Source: CAVZQN01 sp963837395
GTDB taxonomy: Bacteria > Acidobacteriota > HRBIN11 > JAKEFK01
DNA: 64,000 nt
Reading direction: 5' to 3'
Assembly: GCA_963837395.1 (NCBI GenBank)
Contig: CAWINI010000004.1
Coordinates: 682,001 to 746,000 of the forward strand
The position numbers and the translations under genes are program-made. The notes beneath the pieces were generated by a model. It was not told the origin of the DNA and did no database searches. It saw only the letters and a program-made list of their open reading frames with translations. Shown in pieces: positions 43,388-52,479 of this stretch (position 1 is its first letter; the number at the start of each line of letters is the position of its first letter).

Positions 43388-44859
43388 CTAAGTGGACATA
43401 TTTTCCTTCTGAACAACAGGAGAACCTTCATTCTTCCGCTTCCTTAACTTCCAGCTTTTATACAAAAGAACGATTGAAACCCAAATGCTAATTATGGCAA
43501 GAGGATATGCAAGCAATTGAGGCAACACAAATGTTAAAACTGCAAGTATCGCCAGAACTATGCCAGCCATGAACATGACTCTGGCTTCAGCCGGCCCAAG
43601 AGCGCGACGGTTCGCAATTGCTGCACCAACCGTATTTCCAATTCGGATTGCACCGGCAGCAACACGTCCCGCACTTCCACGATTTTCACCGCGAATTTTC
43701 TTTCTTGAAACTGCAGCCGCCGGCCGGATCCGTTTTCGAAGATTTAATACAATTTCAGTTGCATTCTGAAGATCTTCCAAATATTGCTCAAACATCGCAT
43801 GTCCAAAACTTTCATCTTCAACAATTGCATCCATCTCCCAATTTCCCAACCAGCTTGCATAGTTCAGATTACTGGAACCAACTCTGGCAATTCTGCCATC
43901 AGCAACTGCAGTCTTTGCGTGCATCATCGGTCCATTCCATTCAAAAATTCTAATTCCAGCTTCTAACAACGGGCGATAACCAGCTCTTGAAAATGGAACG
44001 ATCACTCCGATATCACTTGCCCCCGGCACAAGCAAACGGACATCAACTCCATCAACTGCAGCAGCCCGCAACGCTTGCACATAACTCGATGTACCCATGA
44101 AATAGGCATCAGAAAGCCACAACGTTTCATTGGCCATCGCCGCAACAAGTTGATCGAGTCTGTAAAGTGCTCCAGTGTTCGTATGCTTGCTACAACACGG
44201 ATCGGAATATTGCCCACTGATGAAATCGCTTCACGCGGAAGAAGTTCATCTTCCGGAATGCGATCTCCGGTAGTTGCCCATGATTCCGCAAAACCATGCG
44301 CAATATCGGCAACGGCCGGACCTTGCACTTCAACACCGGTATCGCGCCATGGGTCGATGCCCTTTGCAGTATCACCAACCCAGGGTTGTCCAACACATAA
44401 TCCGGAAACAAAACCGATTGAGCCATCGACACAAAGTACTTTACGATGATCGCGACTTATCCAACCGAATGGTTCATAAAATTTTGGCGGATTAAAACAA
44501 CGGACTTCAACTCCACCTTCACCCAACATCCTCCAAAATCGATGTGATGTTTTTCCAAGTGCGCCAAGCCAGTCATAAATTAATCTGACCTTCACGCCTT
44601 CCTTCGCTTTCGAAATTAATGCGTTTGCAAAAATATCTCCCTGTTCATCATCACGAATGATGTAGCATTCAAAATAAATTGTTTTACGTGCGCTTTGAAT
44701 TGCTTTCAGCCAGGCAGGATAATTTTCGGCCGCATCTTTTAACAATGTGACATCATTTCCGGGAATCAGAGGCGCACCTGCAGCTCGCGATAGAGCTTGA
44801 TTCGCCAGGATCCGATCGTGCAAACGCCGATCTTTCTTAGGGGTTAATACGCCATTCAT
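43388..44859 (-). pseudogene. Cardiolipin-synthase/phospholipase-D-like gene, frameshifted
   Basis: I start at ATG 44859 (GTG 44916 is in frame but lies in an intergenic hairpin). The first part holds HKD motif 1 (HRKVLCVDG) and the second HKD motif 2 (HAKTAVADG) with VGSSNLN, then two TM helices near the C-terminus (AGIVLAILAVLTFVLP, AIISIWVSIVLLY). They are in different frames: one base lost at 44181 explains the break, and restoring it gives ASIPNTGALYRLDQLVAA. Intact, it would join two phosphatidylglycerol molecules or cut phospholipids. The TM helices at the C-terminus instead of the N-terminus are unusual. Confidence 0.82.
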
Positions 44860-44878
44860 AGCCTTAATAATATATAGT

Positions 44879-44923
44879 AGAGGCCGGTGCTTGGCGGTGG
44901 TGGGGTGCGGAAGCACGGCCTCT
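44879..44923. repeat. Hairpin AGAGGCCGGTGCTT
   Basis: The arms 44879-44892 and 44911-44923 pair with a single-base bulge. It sits upstream of the cardiolipin-synthase-like gene. Its word type is like the hairpin at 24520-24561. Confidence 0.55.
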
Positions 44924-44965
44924 GAGACCCGGCCCGCGGGAACTCAGCCTCACGTCGCGCTTTAA

Positions 44966-47626
44966 TTATTCATTGCGCAGGGCCACGACGGGATCGATCT
45001 TTGTGGCCCGGCGAGCAGGAATGTAACAAGCAACCAGTGCGACTGCAGCAAGCAAAACGACTACACCGGTATAAGTAAATGGATCAGCTGCGTTCACACC
45101 GAACAACAAACTCTTGGCCAATCGTGTTAAAGCTAATGCCAGAGCTATTCCGATCAAACCACCAATGAATACGAGCAACATCCCTTGTCCGATTGTGAGG
45201 CTCAAAACATCTGACGTGCTTGCACCAAGCGCTAAACGAACTCCGATTTCTTGTGTGCGGGTTGAAACAGCATAAGACATCACACCATAAATTCCGATTG
45301 CTGCTAAGATCAAGGCAAGAATTCCGAAGCTGCCAAGGAAGGTTGCTGCAATTCTTGCGGGCAACATCGCCACACCCAATTTTTCGGTCATCAATTTGGC
45401 GCTTGCAATCGGTAATTGCGGATCAAGCTGTTTTAATTCGTTTCGAACTAATGGAATTAAGTTTTGCGGATTGTTCTGCGCACGAACGATTACCGTAGTT
45501 GGCGCAAGATAAGATTGTGCAGTTGGCCGGCAGAAATAAGGCTGGGGCTTTTCATTTAAGCCGCCATATTTTCCATCCTGTACAACGCCAACGACCTGCA
45601 TTTTTGGTTCCTTTGGATCCTCTTGACTGAAACGTTTTCCGATCGGATCCTGTCCGGGCCAAAAACGCTGCGCAAAAGTTTCATTAATGATTGCCACCGG
45701 AATCGAATTTTGATCATCTTGTATAGTGAAATCCCGGCCCCGCACAATTCGAGTGCTCATCGCTTGAAAATAACCAGGGCTGATCAAACTTGTCATAGCA
45801 AACGGAGCGTTTGGTTTCGGTTTTGAAGGTTGGCCTTCAATAAAAATCCATTCCCTTGAAAAATGAAGATCAACTGGAACGAGATCAATAATTCCTGCAG
45901 CCTTCACTTCGTGCGACGCATGCAATCGTTCCAATAATCGTTTTTGAAATTCGAGTCCTCGCGCCTGGTTGTAGCCTTGCAAACGTAAATCGAATGACAC
46001 GGCCACACTATTCTGCGGATCAAAACCAAGATTAATTGATTGTGCCTTTTGAAGTGCTCGCAGCATCAATCCTGCACCGATCAACAGGATTAGTGATAAA
46101 CAGACTTGCAAAACGATCAAGCCGCTTTTCAAAAATGAGCGGCGATATGCGCCAAACGGAGTTTTATCTTTTAACGAATCCTGGACATCGACTTTCGTTG
46201 ATTGTATTGCCGGCAACAAGCCGATCAGAATGCCGGTTACAACTGAGATCAAAAATGTGAATATAAGAACGCGATAATCGATATGAAGATCAATTCGAAG
46301 CGGCACATCCATCGGCGGTTTAAATACAACCGCTAATTTTGTTAGCCATAATGCAAGCAACAATCCGCAAATTCCGCTAGCCACCGCGAGCAGCATACTT
46401 TCTGACATTAATTGCATCACCAGGCGCAATCTGCTTGCACCTAACGCAAGATGAACTGCAATTTCTTTACGTCTTGCTGTCGCGCGCGCTAATAATAAGT
46501 TTGCCAGATTCGTACATGCGAGTAACAACACAAATCCAACTACTACCATCATGATGCCGGTGAATCCCAGTACCATTCCGCGCATGGCGCCACCTAAGAA
46601 ACCAGGTGTTGAAAGCCGTACACGTTTGCCCTGATTTTCGTTTGGATATTCCTTTTCAAGCTGCAAAGAAATCGGTTGAAGCGCGCTTTCTGCTTGCTGC
46701 TTGCTTACTCCGGATTTTAGACGGCCCTGTACAAAAATATTTTGGACGGCCCGATCATCCAACCAATCTCTACCGATATCGATTTCTTTTTGCATCATCA
46801 TCGGGAACCATAATTCCGGCGATGCAATAATTTCTGTTCCAAAAAATCCCTGTGGTGCGATTCCGATCACCGTATAACTTCTTCCATTCACAATCAGGCT
46901 CTTGCCAATGATTGCGGAATCGGAACCAAATCTTTGCTGCCAGCATTGATAGCTCATCACAACTACAGGATGTCCACCCGGCAGGCGATCGTCCTCACCC
47001 GTGATTACGCGGCCACGAATTGCATTTACGCCGAGCACTTCGAAATAATTTCCGGTAACGAGATAACCCCAAAGCCTTTCATTGATTCCATCATGACTCA
47101 TACTCAGAGGTGCGAAACGATATGCGAGCAGGCCATCAAAAACAGTGTTTCGATCGCGAAAATCTTTATAGTTCGGATATGAAAATACTGGAAACATATG
47201 GTCTTCGACTTTGTTGCCGAGCGATACAAGCTGTTCCGGATTTTTGATCGGCAACGGACGCAATGCCGCAGTATTTACAAGGCTGAAGATTGCAGTGTTT
47301 GCTCCAATTCCCAATGCGAGTGAAAGGATTGCAATAATCGTCAAGCCTGGACTCTTCAACAATCTTCGCGTACCGTATCGCAGATCACGAAAGATAATTT
47401 CCAGCAGTGGAATTTTTCGCTGATCCCGATGCTGTTCTTTTGTTTGTTCAATTCCTCCAAGCTTAATCACTGCTTGACGCCGCGCTTCATCGGGAGTCAT
47501 TCCGGATCTCATATTGTCTTCAATGTGCATCTGCAAATGACTCTCTAACTCTTCTGCAAATTCTTGTTCCTGTTTTTGTGAATTCACAAAACCGAACATC
47601 TTTGCAAACCATATGCGAACTTTCAT
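44966..47626 (-). CDS. MacB/FtsX-type permease of the acidobacterial orphan-permease (ADOP) family
   Basis: From ATG 47626 the product has 886 residues. The first 75 form the N-terminal extension of this family (FAEELESHLQMHIEDNMRSG, GMTPDEARRQAVIKLGG). Then come a MacB-type periplasmic domain (ALGIGANTAIFSLVNTAALR, GYLVTGNYFEVLGVNAIRGR, QCWQQRFGSDSAIIG) between TM1 and three more helices, and a second FtsX-like copy (SPGYFQAMSTRIVRGRDF, EIGVRLALGASTSDVL). No ATPase gene is next to it, as usual for these orphans. Its start overlaps the PadR stop by 4 bp (ATGA), so the two are translated together. Function: probably moves or signals unknown envelope substrates. Confidence 0.9.
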   Translation of the reverse strand: MKVRIWFAKMFGFVNSQKQEQEFAEELESHLQMHIEDNMRSGMTPDEARRQAVIKLGGIEQTKEQHRDQRKIPLLEIIFRDLRYGTRRLLKSPGLTIIAILSLALGIGANTAIFSLVNTAALRPLPIKNPEQLVSLGNKVEDHMFPVFSYPNYKDFRDRNTVFDGLLAYRFAPLSMSHDGINERLWGYLVTGNYFEVLGVNAIRGRVITGEDDRLPGGHPVVVMSYQCWQQRFGSDSAIIGKSLIVNGRSYTVIGIAPQGFFGTEIIASPELWFPMMMQKEIDIGRDWLDDRAVQNIFVQGRLKSGVSKQQAESALQPISLQLEKEYPNENQGKRVRLSTPGFLGGAMRGMVLGFTGIMMVVVGFVLLLACTNLANLLLARATARRKEIAVHLALGASRLRLVMQLMSESMLLAVASGICGLLLALWLTKLAVVFKPPMDVPLRIDLHIDYRVLIFTFLISVVTGILIGLLPAIQSTKVDVQDSLKDKTPFGAYRRSFLKSGLIVLQVCLSLILLIGAGLMLRALQKAQSINLGFDPQNSVAVSFDLRLQGYNQARGLEFQKRLLERLHASHEVKAAGIIDLVPVDLHFSREWIFIEGQPSKPKPNAPFAMTSLISPGYFQAMSTRIVRGRDFTIQDDQNSIPVAIINETFAQRFWPGQDPIGKRFSQEDPKEPKMQVVGVVQDGKYGGLNEKPQPYFCRPTAQSYLAPTTVIVRAQNNPQNLIPLVRNELKQLDPQLPIASAKLMTEKLGVAMLPARIAATFLGSFGILALILAAIGIYGVMSYAVSTRTQEIGVRLALGASTSDVLSLTIGQGMLLVFIGGLIGIALALALTRLAKSLLFGVNAADPFTYTGVVVLLAAVALVACYIPARRATKIDPVVALRNE

Positions 47627-47967
47627 CGGGACTCCTTCGCCGCTGTTAAAAACCGGGCAAGGATGCTTGTGGTCTGATTCCATTCGCGCGTTTCTTTCGC
47701 AAGCTGCTTTAAGCCTGCTCGTGTGAGCTTATAAAACTTTGCCTTCCGATTGTGATCGGAAGTTCCCCACTCTGATTTGATGTAACCTTCCTGCTCCAAC
47801 TTCAGCAATGCAGGATAAAGAGTGCCGTAATTTATGGATAGCAAATCGCCACTTTTTTGTTCAATCCGTCTTGCAATTCCATATCCGTGCAACGATCCCA
47901 TTACCTGAAGCGTTTTCAAAACCATCAACGCAAGCGTACCCTGCAAAACGTCTGTCTTATCAGTCAT
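47623..47967 (-). CDS. PadR-family transcriptional regulator
   Basis: From ATG 47967 (a TTG 12 bp upstream is less likely) the product has 114 residues with the PadR winged helix (LQGTLALMVLKTLQVMGSLH, GYGIARRIEQKSG, LYPALLKLEQEGYIKSEWGT, KFYKLTRAGLKQLAKETREW). PadR genes of this type sit directly upstream of the ADOP permease and probably repress it. The 5' end abuts a long inverted repeat (47969-48056). Confidence 0.9.
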   Translation of the reverse strand: MTDKTDVLQGTLALMVLKTLQVMGSLHGYGIARRIEQKSGDLLSINYGTLYPALLKLEQEGYIKSEWGTSDHNRKAKFYKLTRAGLKQLAKETREWNQTTSILARFLTAAKESR

Positions 47968-47968
47968 A

Positions 47969-48056
47969 GATAATTTCAATCACTGAAACACGGAAATCAC
48001 AGAATAATAAGAATTAAAACTTCTTTCCGTGCCTTCAGTGTTTCCGTGATTATCTC
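47969..48056. repeat. Inverted repeat, CACGGAA family, copy 2
   Basis: AATCACTGAAACACGGAAAT is mirrored by TTCAGTGTTTCCGTGATTAT across a TTAAAA-rich centre. Word set as in 34769-34858. It is directly upstream of the PadR gene and should be in its leader. Confidence 0.7.
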
Positions 48057-48111
48057 ATATTGGTTGAACACAGGAGTTTCTCAGATTTCATATAGGAAAG
48101 CAATAGGAGTA

Positions 48112-49017
48112 TTATGCAAGCTTTGATTGCCAGGCGTCCCAGTAACCTTCCAGCCGGTTGCAAAATTGCTTTGCGGCTTCGCCATAAAGATGTGGACCCA
48201 TTTCTTCCGCTTCCTTTTGAAGCTCGGTCCGTCGCTGCCTTATTAGAGCAGTGAGCAATTCTTGTTGTACAGGTGTGCAGGCTTTCTTCATTTCACCATG
48301 AAGAAGATCCTCCAGAACTGCCAGATCATGATCGACTCCAAGTTTGTCCGCTAGCGTGTGCGCTTCTCCAGCCATCTCAGTAATTATCGATTCTGTAAGG
48401 TCTTCAAAAATTTCTAATTGATAACGCAAATACTTTACTGACTTCCGCCATGCATGAAGATTTTCAACAGTAGGATCCTTGAAAGACATATCCATTTCTT
48501 GCTGACCGCGAGCATAGATCCTGCGAACTCCTTTCTTTAGAATTGCGAATCGATCAGGAAATTTCTGCCATCTTTTGATGCGACTCCGGATTTGCCTGGT
48601 TGACTTCAGTACCTTTGATACAGCTTTGTCTTTTTCTGTAATCTGTTTTCTTATTTTCGTGCGCCTTGCTACTAATTGCGATCGAAGTTTTTTGAATGAT
48701 CCTTTCCTAACATTGCTTTTGAAATGTTGAATCAGCTCATCCAATGTCTCAATCATTACATCCGCATCACGCACTTCTGAAAGCGGACGTCCCGCGTCGC
48801 GCAATGCATCATTCTCACGATCATAAATCTTGTCTCCCAATCCAAATCGGATCAAACGCAAAACCCCACGGAGCTGCTTGAATCGCTTGCGCGCATTGTG
48901 GACACCCTGAGCCTTATTGCTCTGCTGCAATGCTTCTTGCGCATCACCAATAAAACTTTCACAGATATCCTTAAATTGCTTCGCCAGATTGGTTTTCTTT
49001 TTTAATTTTGTGGCCAT
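48112..49017 (-). CDS. CHAD-domain protein
   Basis: The 301-residue product is a CHAD domain: HNARKRFKQLRGVLRLIRFG, LSEVRDADVMIETLDELIQH, NLHAWRKSVKYLRYQLEIFE, LGVDHDLAVLEDLL. The conserved His and the many Lys/Arg residues fit its known role of binding polyphosphate. No CYTH domain or polyphosphate enzyme is next to it. The following gene on the same strand codes for a small membrane protein. Confidence 0.88.
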   Translation of the reverse strand: MATKLKKKTNLAKQFKDICESFIGDAQEALQQSNKAQGVHNARKRFKQLRGVLRLIRFGLGDKIYDRENDALRDAGRPLSEVRDADVMIETLDELIQHFKSNVRKGSFKKLRSQLVARRTKIRKQITEKDKAVSKVLKSTRQIRSRIKRWQKFPDRFAILKKGVRRIYARGQQEMDMSFKDPTVENLHAWRKSVKYLRYQLEIFEDLTESIITEMAGEAHTLADKLGVDHDLAVLEDLLHGEMKKACTPVQQELLTALIRQRRTELQKEAEEMGPHLYGEAAKQFCNRLEGYWDAWQSKLA

Positions 49018-49026
49018 TAGTTTTTG

Positions 49027-49431
49027 TTACTTTGAAAAATATTCCTTTATTTCAGGCTTCATTATAAAAAAAAGAATCAGTATGACAATTGGAATACCTA
49101 TGAAAGCGCGTGGTTCGATACCACTTCCAAAATTATAGATATCACCAATCAAATTAGTAATCAGCATCCCTATTGCAATGCGATAACCCCAAAGCTTTCC
49201 GAACCAAAGTCCATAAGCCGCCAAGCCACAGGATATTGAAACCACAAACATAAGAACAATGGCCCAGAATCCGATATGATGAAATGCTTCAAGCGCACGA
49301 GGATTCAGTTTCCACATCGGCTGCAAAAAGCTTTTTGGAAAAAGGAGTGAAATCGCTGAAATCGAACTGATGATGGTACCTGCCGCAAAAAATATACTCA
49401 AAGCTGTAATGCGGCGAGGTCTGGCTTTCAT
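49027..49431 (-). CDS. Small four-helix membrane protein
   Basis: The 134-residue product has four predicted TM helices (ALSIFFAAGTIISSISAISL, FWAIVLMFVVSISCGLAAYG, YRIAIGMLITNLIGDIYN, GIPIVILILFFIMK). I do not recognise a named family. It lies 9 bp upstream of the CHAD gene on the same strand and is probably co-transcribed with it. Confidence 0.6.
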   Translation of the reverse strand: MKARPRRITALSIFFAAGTIISSISAISLLFPKSFLQPMWKLNPRALEAFHHIGFWAIVLMFVVSISCGLAAYGLWFGKLWGYRIAIGMLITNLIGDIYNFGSGIEPRAFIGIPIVILILFFIMKPEIKEYFSK

Positions 49432-49521
49432 AATAAGGAGTAATTATCGCTTAGTATTCTTCGTCTTGCTCTTCGCACCTCAGATCCTAATGTATAAAGA
49501 GAGATCGCTGGAGGAATCGCA

Positions 49522-50460
49522 ATGATTTATCGAACCCTGGGTAAAACTGGAGAAAAAGTTTCGGGAATTGGAGTTGGTGGGTGGCACTTAGGTTTAAAAC
49601 ATGTTGATGAGCAACTTGCAATTCGCATTATCAGAACCGCAATTGATCGTGGAATTAATTTTCTGGACAACAGTTGGGATTACAACGAAGGTGAGAGTGA
49701 AATCCGAATGGGAAAAGCGCTCAAGGACGGTTATAGAGACAAAGCATTCGTGATGACTAAAATCGATGGCCGTTCAAAAAAAGAAGCGACAAAACAGTTG
49801 GATGAATCGCTCAAGCGTCTTCAAGTCGACCGTATCGATCTGGTTCAGCATCACGAAATTCTTCGGTTTGAAGATCCGCATCGTATTTTTGAGCCAAACG
49901 AGGGAGCGAATGCTGCGTTGATCGAAGCACGTGATAAAGGCAAAATCCGGTACATCGGGTTCACCGGCCATAAAGATCCACGCATCCATCTTTATATGCT
50001 GGAAGTTGCAGAAAAAAATAATTTCCAATTTGATACAGTTCAAATGCCGCTAAATGCAATGGATGCACATTACCGCAGCTTCTCAAAAGAAGTTGTACCG
50101 GAGCTTGTGAAACGAAATATCGGAATTCTTGGAATGAAGAGTATGGCCAATGGAATTCTATTGAAATCGAAAACAGTTACTCCGATTGAATGTTTGCATT
50201 ACGCTTTGAATCTACCGACATCTGTTGTGATTACCGGCATCGATAGCATGGAAATTTTGGAACAAGCATTTGAAGCTGTCCGCACATTTCATCCATTTAC
50301 TGAGCAAGAATTGAATTCTTTGCTTCAGAAAACTGCAGTAGCTGCCAGTACGGGTGAATTCGAACCATTCAAAACGAGTTCGATTTTCGACGCCACCGCC
50401 GAACATCCTGAATGGCTTGGGGACGAGCCTCAACGCCTGCAACAACTAATGCCTGCCTAG
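49522..50460 (+). CDS. Aldo/keto reductase
   Basis: The 312-residue product has the full catalytic set of the AKR superfamily: Asp49 and Tyr54 (NFLDNSWDYNEG), Lys80 (MTKIDGR) and the His110/111 region (DLVQHHEI). GMKSMANGIL and VITGIDSMEILEQA form the NADP-binding part. It reduces an aldehyde or ketone with NADPH; substrate unknown. GGAGG lies upstream of the ATG. It stands alone. Confidence 0.92.
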   Translation: MIYRTLGKTGEKVSGIGVGGWHLGLKHVDEQLAIRIIRTAIDRGINFLDNSWDYNEGESEIRMGKALKDGYRDKAFVMTKIDGRSKKEATKQLDESLKRLQVDRIDLVQHHEILRFEDPHRIFEPNEGANAALIEARDKGKIRYIGFTGHKDPRIHLYMLEVAEKNNFQFDTVQMPLNAMDAHYRSFSKEVVPELVKRNIGILGMKSMANGILLKSKTVTPIECLHYALNLPTSVVITGIDSMEILEQAFEAVRTFHPFTEQELNSLLQKTAVAASTGEFEPFKTSSIFDATAEHPEWLGDEPQRLQQLMPA

Positions 50461-50511
50461 CATATAGTTTCGCATTTGCACTTAGACTTTTGAGTGGAAT
50501 AGAATGAGTCT

Positions 50512-52356
50512 ATGAGGGGTTTCATTCGTTTCTACTTTATTATCGCAGTCTTCCTACTGCTAATATTTACTCAAAACTCATTGCTTCATGCTCAAAACAA
50601 TTGGGCGTCAATTTATACATTGAATAATGAGGCTGCTAATCTAGATGCAGTCCGCCAAACCGTTGATGGTGGATTCATTTTGACTGGGGGTATGTCATCC
50701 GATCTCTGGTTACTGAAGTTGTATCCGTCCGGAATTATTGAATGGCAGAAGACTTATGGTGGCAATCTTGCCGATAATGGACTTTGGATTGAACAAACGA
50801 ACGATGAAGGCTTCATTGTATCGGGGCAGACATTTTCGTTCGGCGCCGGATCAAGTGATGCCTGGATTCTGAAGCTTGATAAAGATGGAAATATTCAGTG
50901 GCAAAAGAGATTGGGACAACAAATTCAGACTGACTTTGCAATTTCAGTGAAACAAACACCCGATGGGTTTATTGTTGCAGGTGCGACTTTTCCTTCTTCT
51001 GTACCGCCTTTCGATTTCTGGCTCATCAAACTCGATCTGTCTGGAAATGTTTTATGGCAAAAATCCTATGGCGGGCCAGGTGACGACATAGCTTATTCGG
51101 TAAATTTAACATCCGATGGCGGTTTTATTGTTTCCGGAGCTACCGATTCTTTCGGAGCTGGTTTCTATGATCTATGGGTTTTAAAGCTGGATTCTGCTGG
51201 TAACATTCAGTGGCAAAAAACTTACGGTACGCCGGACGCAGAATTTCCCGTTCGCGAGATTCAAGAGACAACGGACGGCGGATTTATCATCGCCGGAACA
51301 ACTGTGGTTTCATCATATCCGAACGATAGCGTTAAAGCAGTCGTCTTAAAACTAAATTCAACTGGACAGATTCAGTGGCAGAAATCGTACGCAACGAACG
51401 ATGTAGAGTCCGCAACTTCAATTCAACAAACAAGTGATGGAGATTATATTGTCGGAGGCCAGACAGGCTCAATTGGAAGTGGAGCAATGTGGCTGTTACG
51501 ACTCGATTCTACGGGAAATATTAAATGGCAGAAAGCATATCAGGGAAATAATTCCGAAGTTCTTCAATCATTGAATCAAACATCAGATAGCGGATTTATC
51601 GTTTCTGGTACTGAATCCAAGAGACCAAATACGATTGGCACCTGGATTTTAAAGGTTGATGAAAATGGAGAGATTGATCCATCCTGCACATTTGTCACAG
51701 ATACGAACGCTGTAGCCACCGATGCCAACTTCATTGAACTTTCGACTACAGCATCAGCAGTTGATACATCTTTACTTCCCTCTTCAACAACGGCTACAGT
51801 CAACAACGGTGCGGCACAATATGCACAGCAATGCGTAGACACCTGCATTTTTTGTGATGACTTCGGAGATGGAGTATTAGCTACCGATTGGACTTACCTT
51901 AAACCAACCTGGAGTGAATCCGGCGGTGATCTCATCGGATCGCCTACAAAAAAGAAAGCAGAAACAATTGCTAGTCCGGCATTTGTTGGATGTGATGTCT
52001 GTTCGATTCAATCAACGATGAAGACTTCAGGTGGTATTGGAAACAGAATTTCACTCATCACACACTATCTTGATAGGCGAAACAATGTCGAAGTGATTCT
52101 AAATGAAGAAAAAGATAAAGTTATCCTTAGACAAAGGCTGAACGGAAAAATTGTTTCGAAAGCTAAAAGCTCATTCACGATCGATGCAAATATCTTTTAT
52201 GACGTTCATTTATCTTACGATGGCTCTTTGCTGACGCTGAACATCAATGGAAATGCTGTTTTATCTTTTCCTTCAGTAGGAAATCTACCTTCTGGGACGG
52301 TCGGCTTTAAGACTGTAAACACCGATGCATTTTTTGGTGATATCAGAGTCGATTAA
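50512..52356 (+). CDS. Secreted beta-propeller protein with the shared C-terminal domain
   Basis: The 614-residue product has a signal peptide (FYFIIAVFLLLIFTQNSLLH). Residues of about 30-400 hold seven propeller blades of about 50 residues each (DGGFIVSGATDSFGAGFYDL, WVLKLDSAGNIQWQKTYG, repeated). A linker rich in Thr/Ser/Ala follows. The last 170 residues (from Cys445, CIFCDDFGDGV, with a second CxxC GCDVC) are the same domain that ends the proteins at 22087 and 27758. Probably a secreted binding or adhesion protein. Confidence 0.8.
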   Translation: MRGFIRFYFIIAVFLLLIFTQNSLLHAQNNWASIYTLNNEAANLDAVRQTVDGGFILTGGMSSDLWLLKLYPSGIIEWQKTYGGNLADNGLWIEQTNDEGFIVSGQTFSFGAGSSDAWILKLDKDGNIQWQKRLGQQIQTDFAISVKQTPDGFIVAGATFPSSVPPFDFWLIKLDLSGNVLWQKSYGGPGDDIAYSVNLTSDGGFIVSGATDSFGAGFYDLWVLKLDSAGNIQWQKTYGTPDAEFPVREIQETTDGGFIIAGTTVVSSYPNDSVKAVVLKLNSTGQIQWQKSYATNDVESATSIQQTSDGDYIVGGQTGSIGSGAMWLLRLDSTGNIKWQKAYQGNNSEVLQSLNQTSDSGFIVSGTESKRPNTIGTWILKVDENGEIDPSCTFVTDTNAVATDANFIELSTTASAVDTSLLPSSTTATVNNGAAQYAQQCVDTCIFCDDFGDGVLATDWTYLKPTWSESGGDLIGSPTKKKAETIASPAFVGCDVCSIQSTMKTSGGIGNRISLITHYLDRRNNVEVILNEEKDKVILRQRLNGKIVSKAKSSFTIDANIFYDVHLSYDGSLLTLNINGNAVLSFPSVGNLPSGTVGFKTVNTDAFFGDIRVD

Positions 52357-52435
52357 CAAAGCTATACACTGCGTTCGTAGTACCTAGCCAATTTTCCGAT
52401 ACACGAAAGTCCATTTTTCTCCGATGATTGAAATT

Positions 52436-52459
52436 AACCACCAAGGAGTCTTGGTGGTT
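52436..52459. repeat. Hairpin AACCACCAAG/CTTGGTGGTT
   Basis: The 10-bp perfect arms with a four-base loop lie 20 bp before the ATG of the HtrA-like gene and shortly before its AAGGAG site. It uses the words of the long repeat at 27231. It may act in the leader, or be the terminator-like end of the previous gene (few T's follow). Confidence 0.55.
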
Positions 52460-52479
52460 TGATCTAAAAGGAGAAATAA

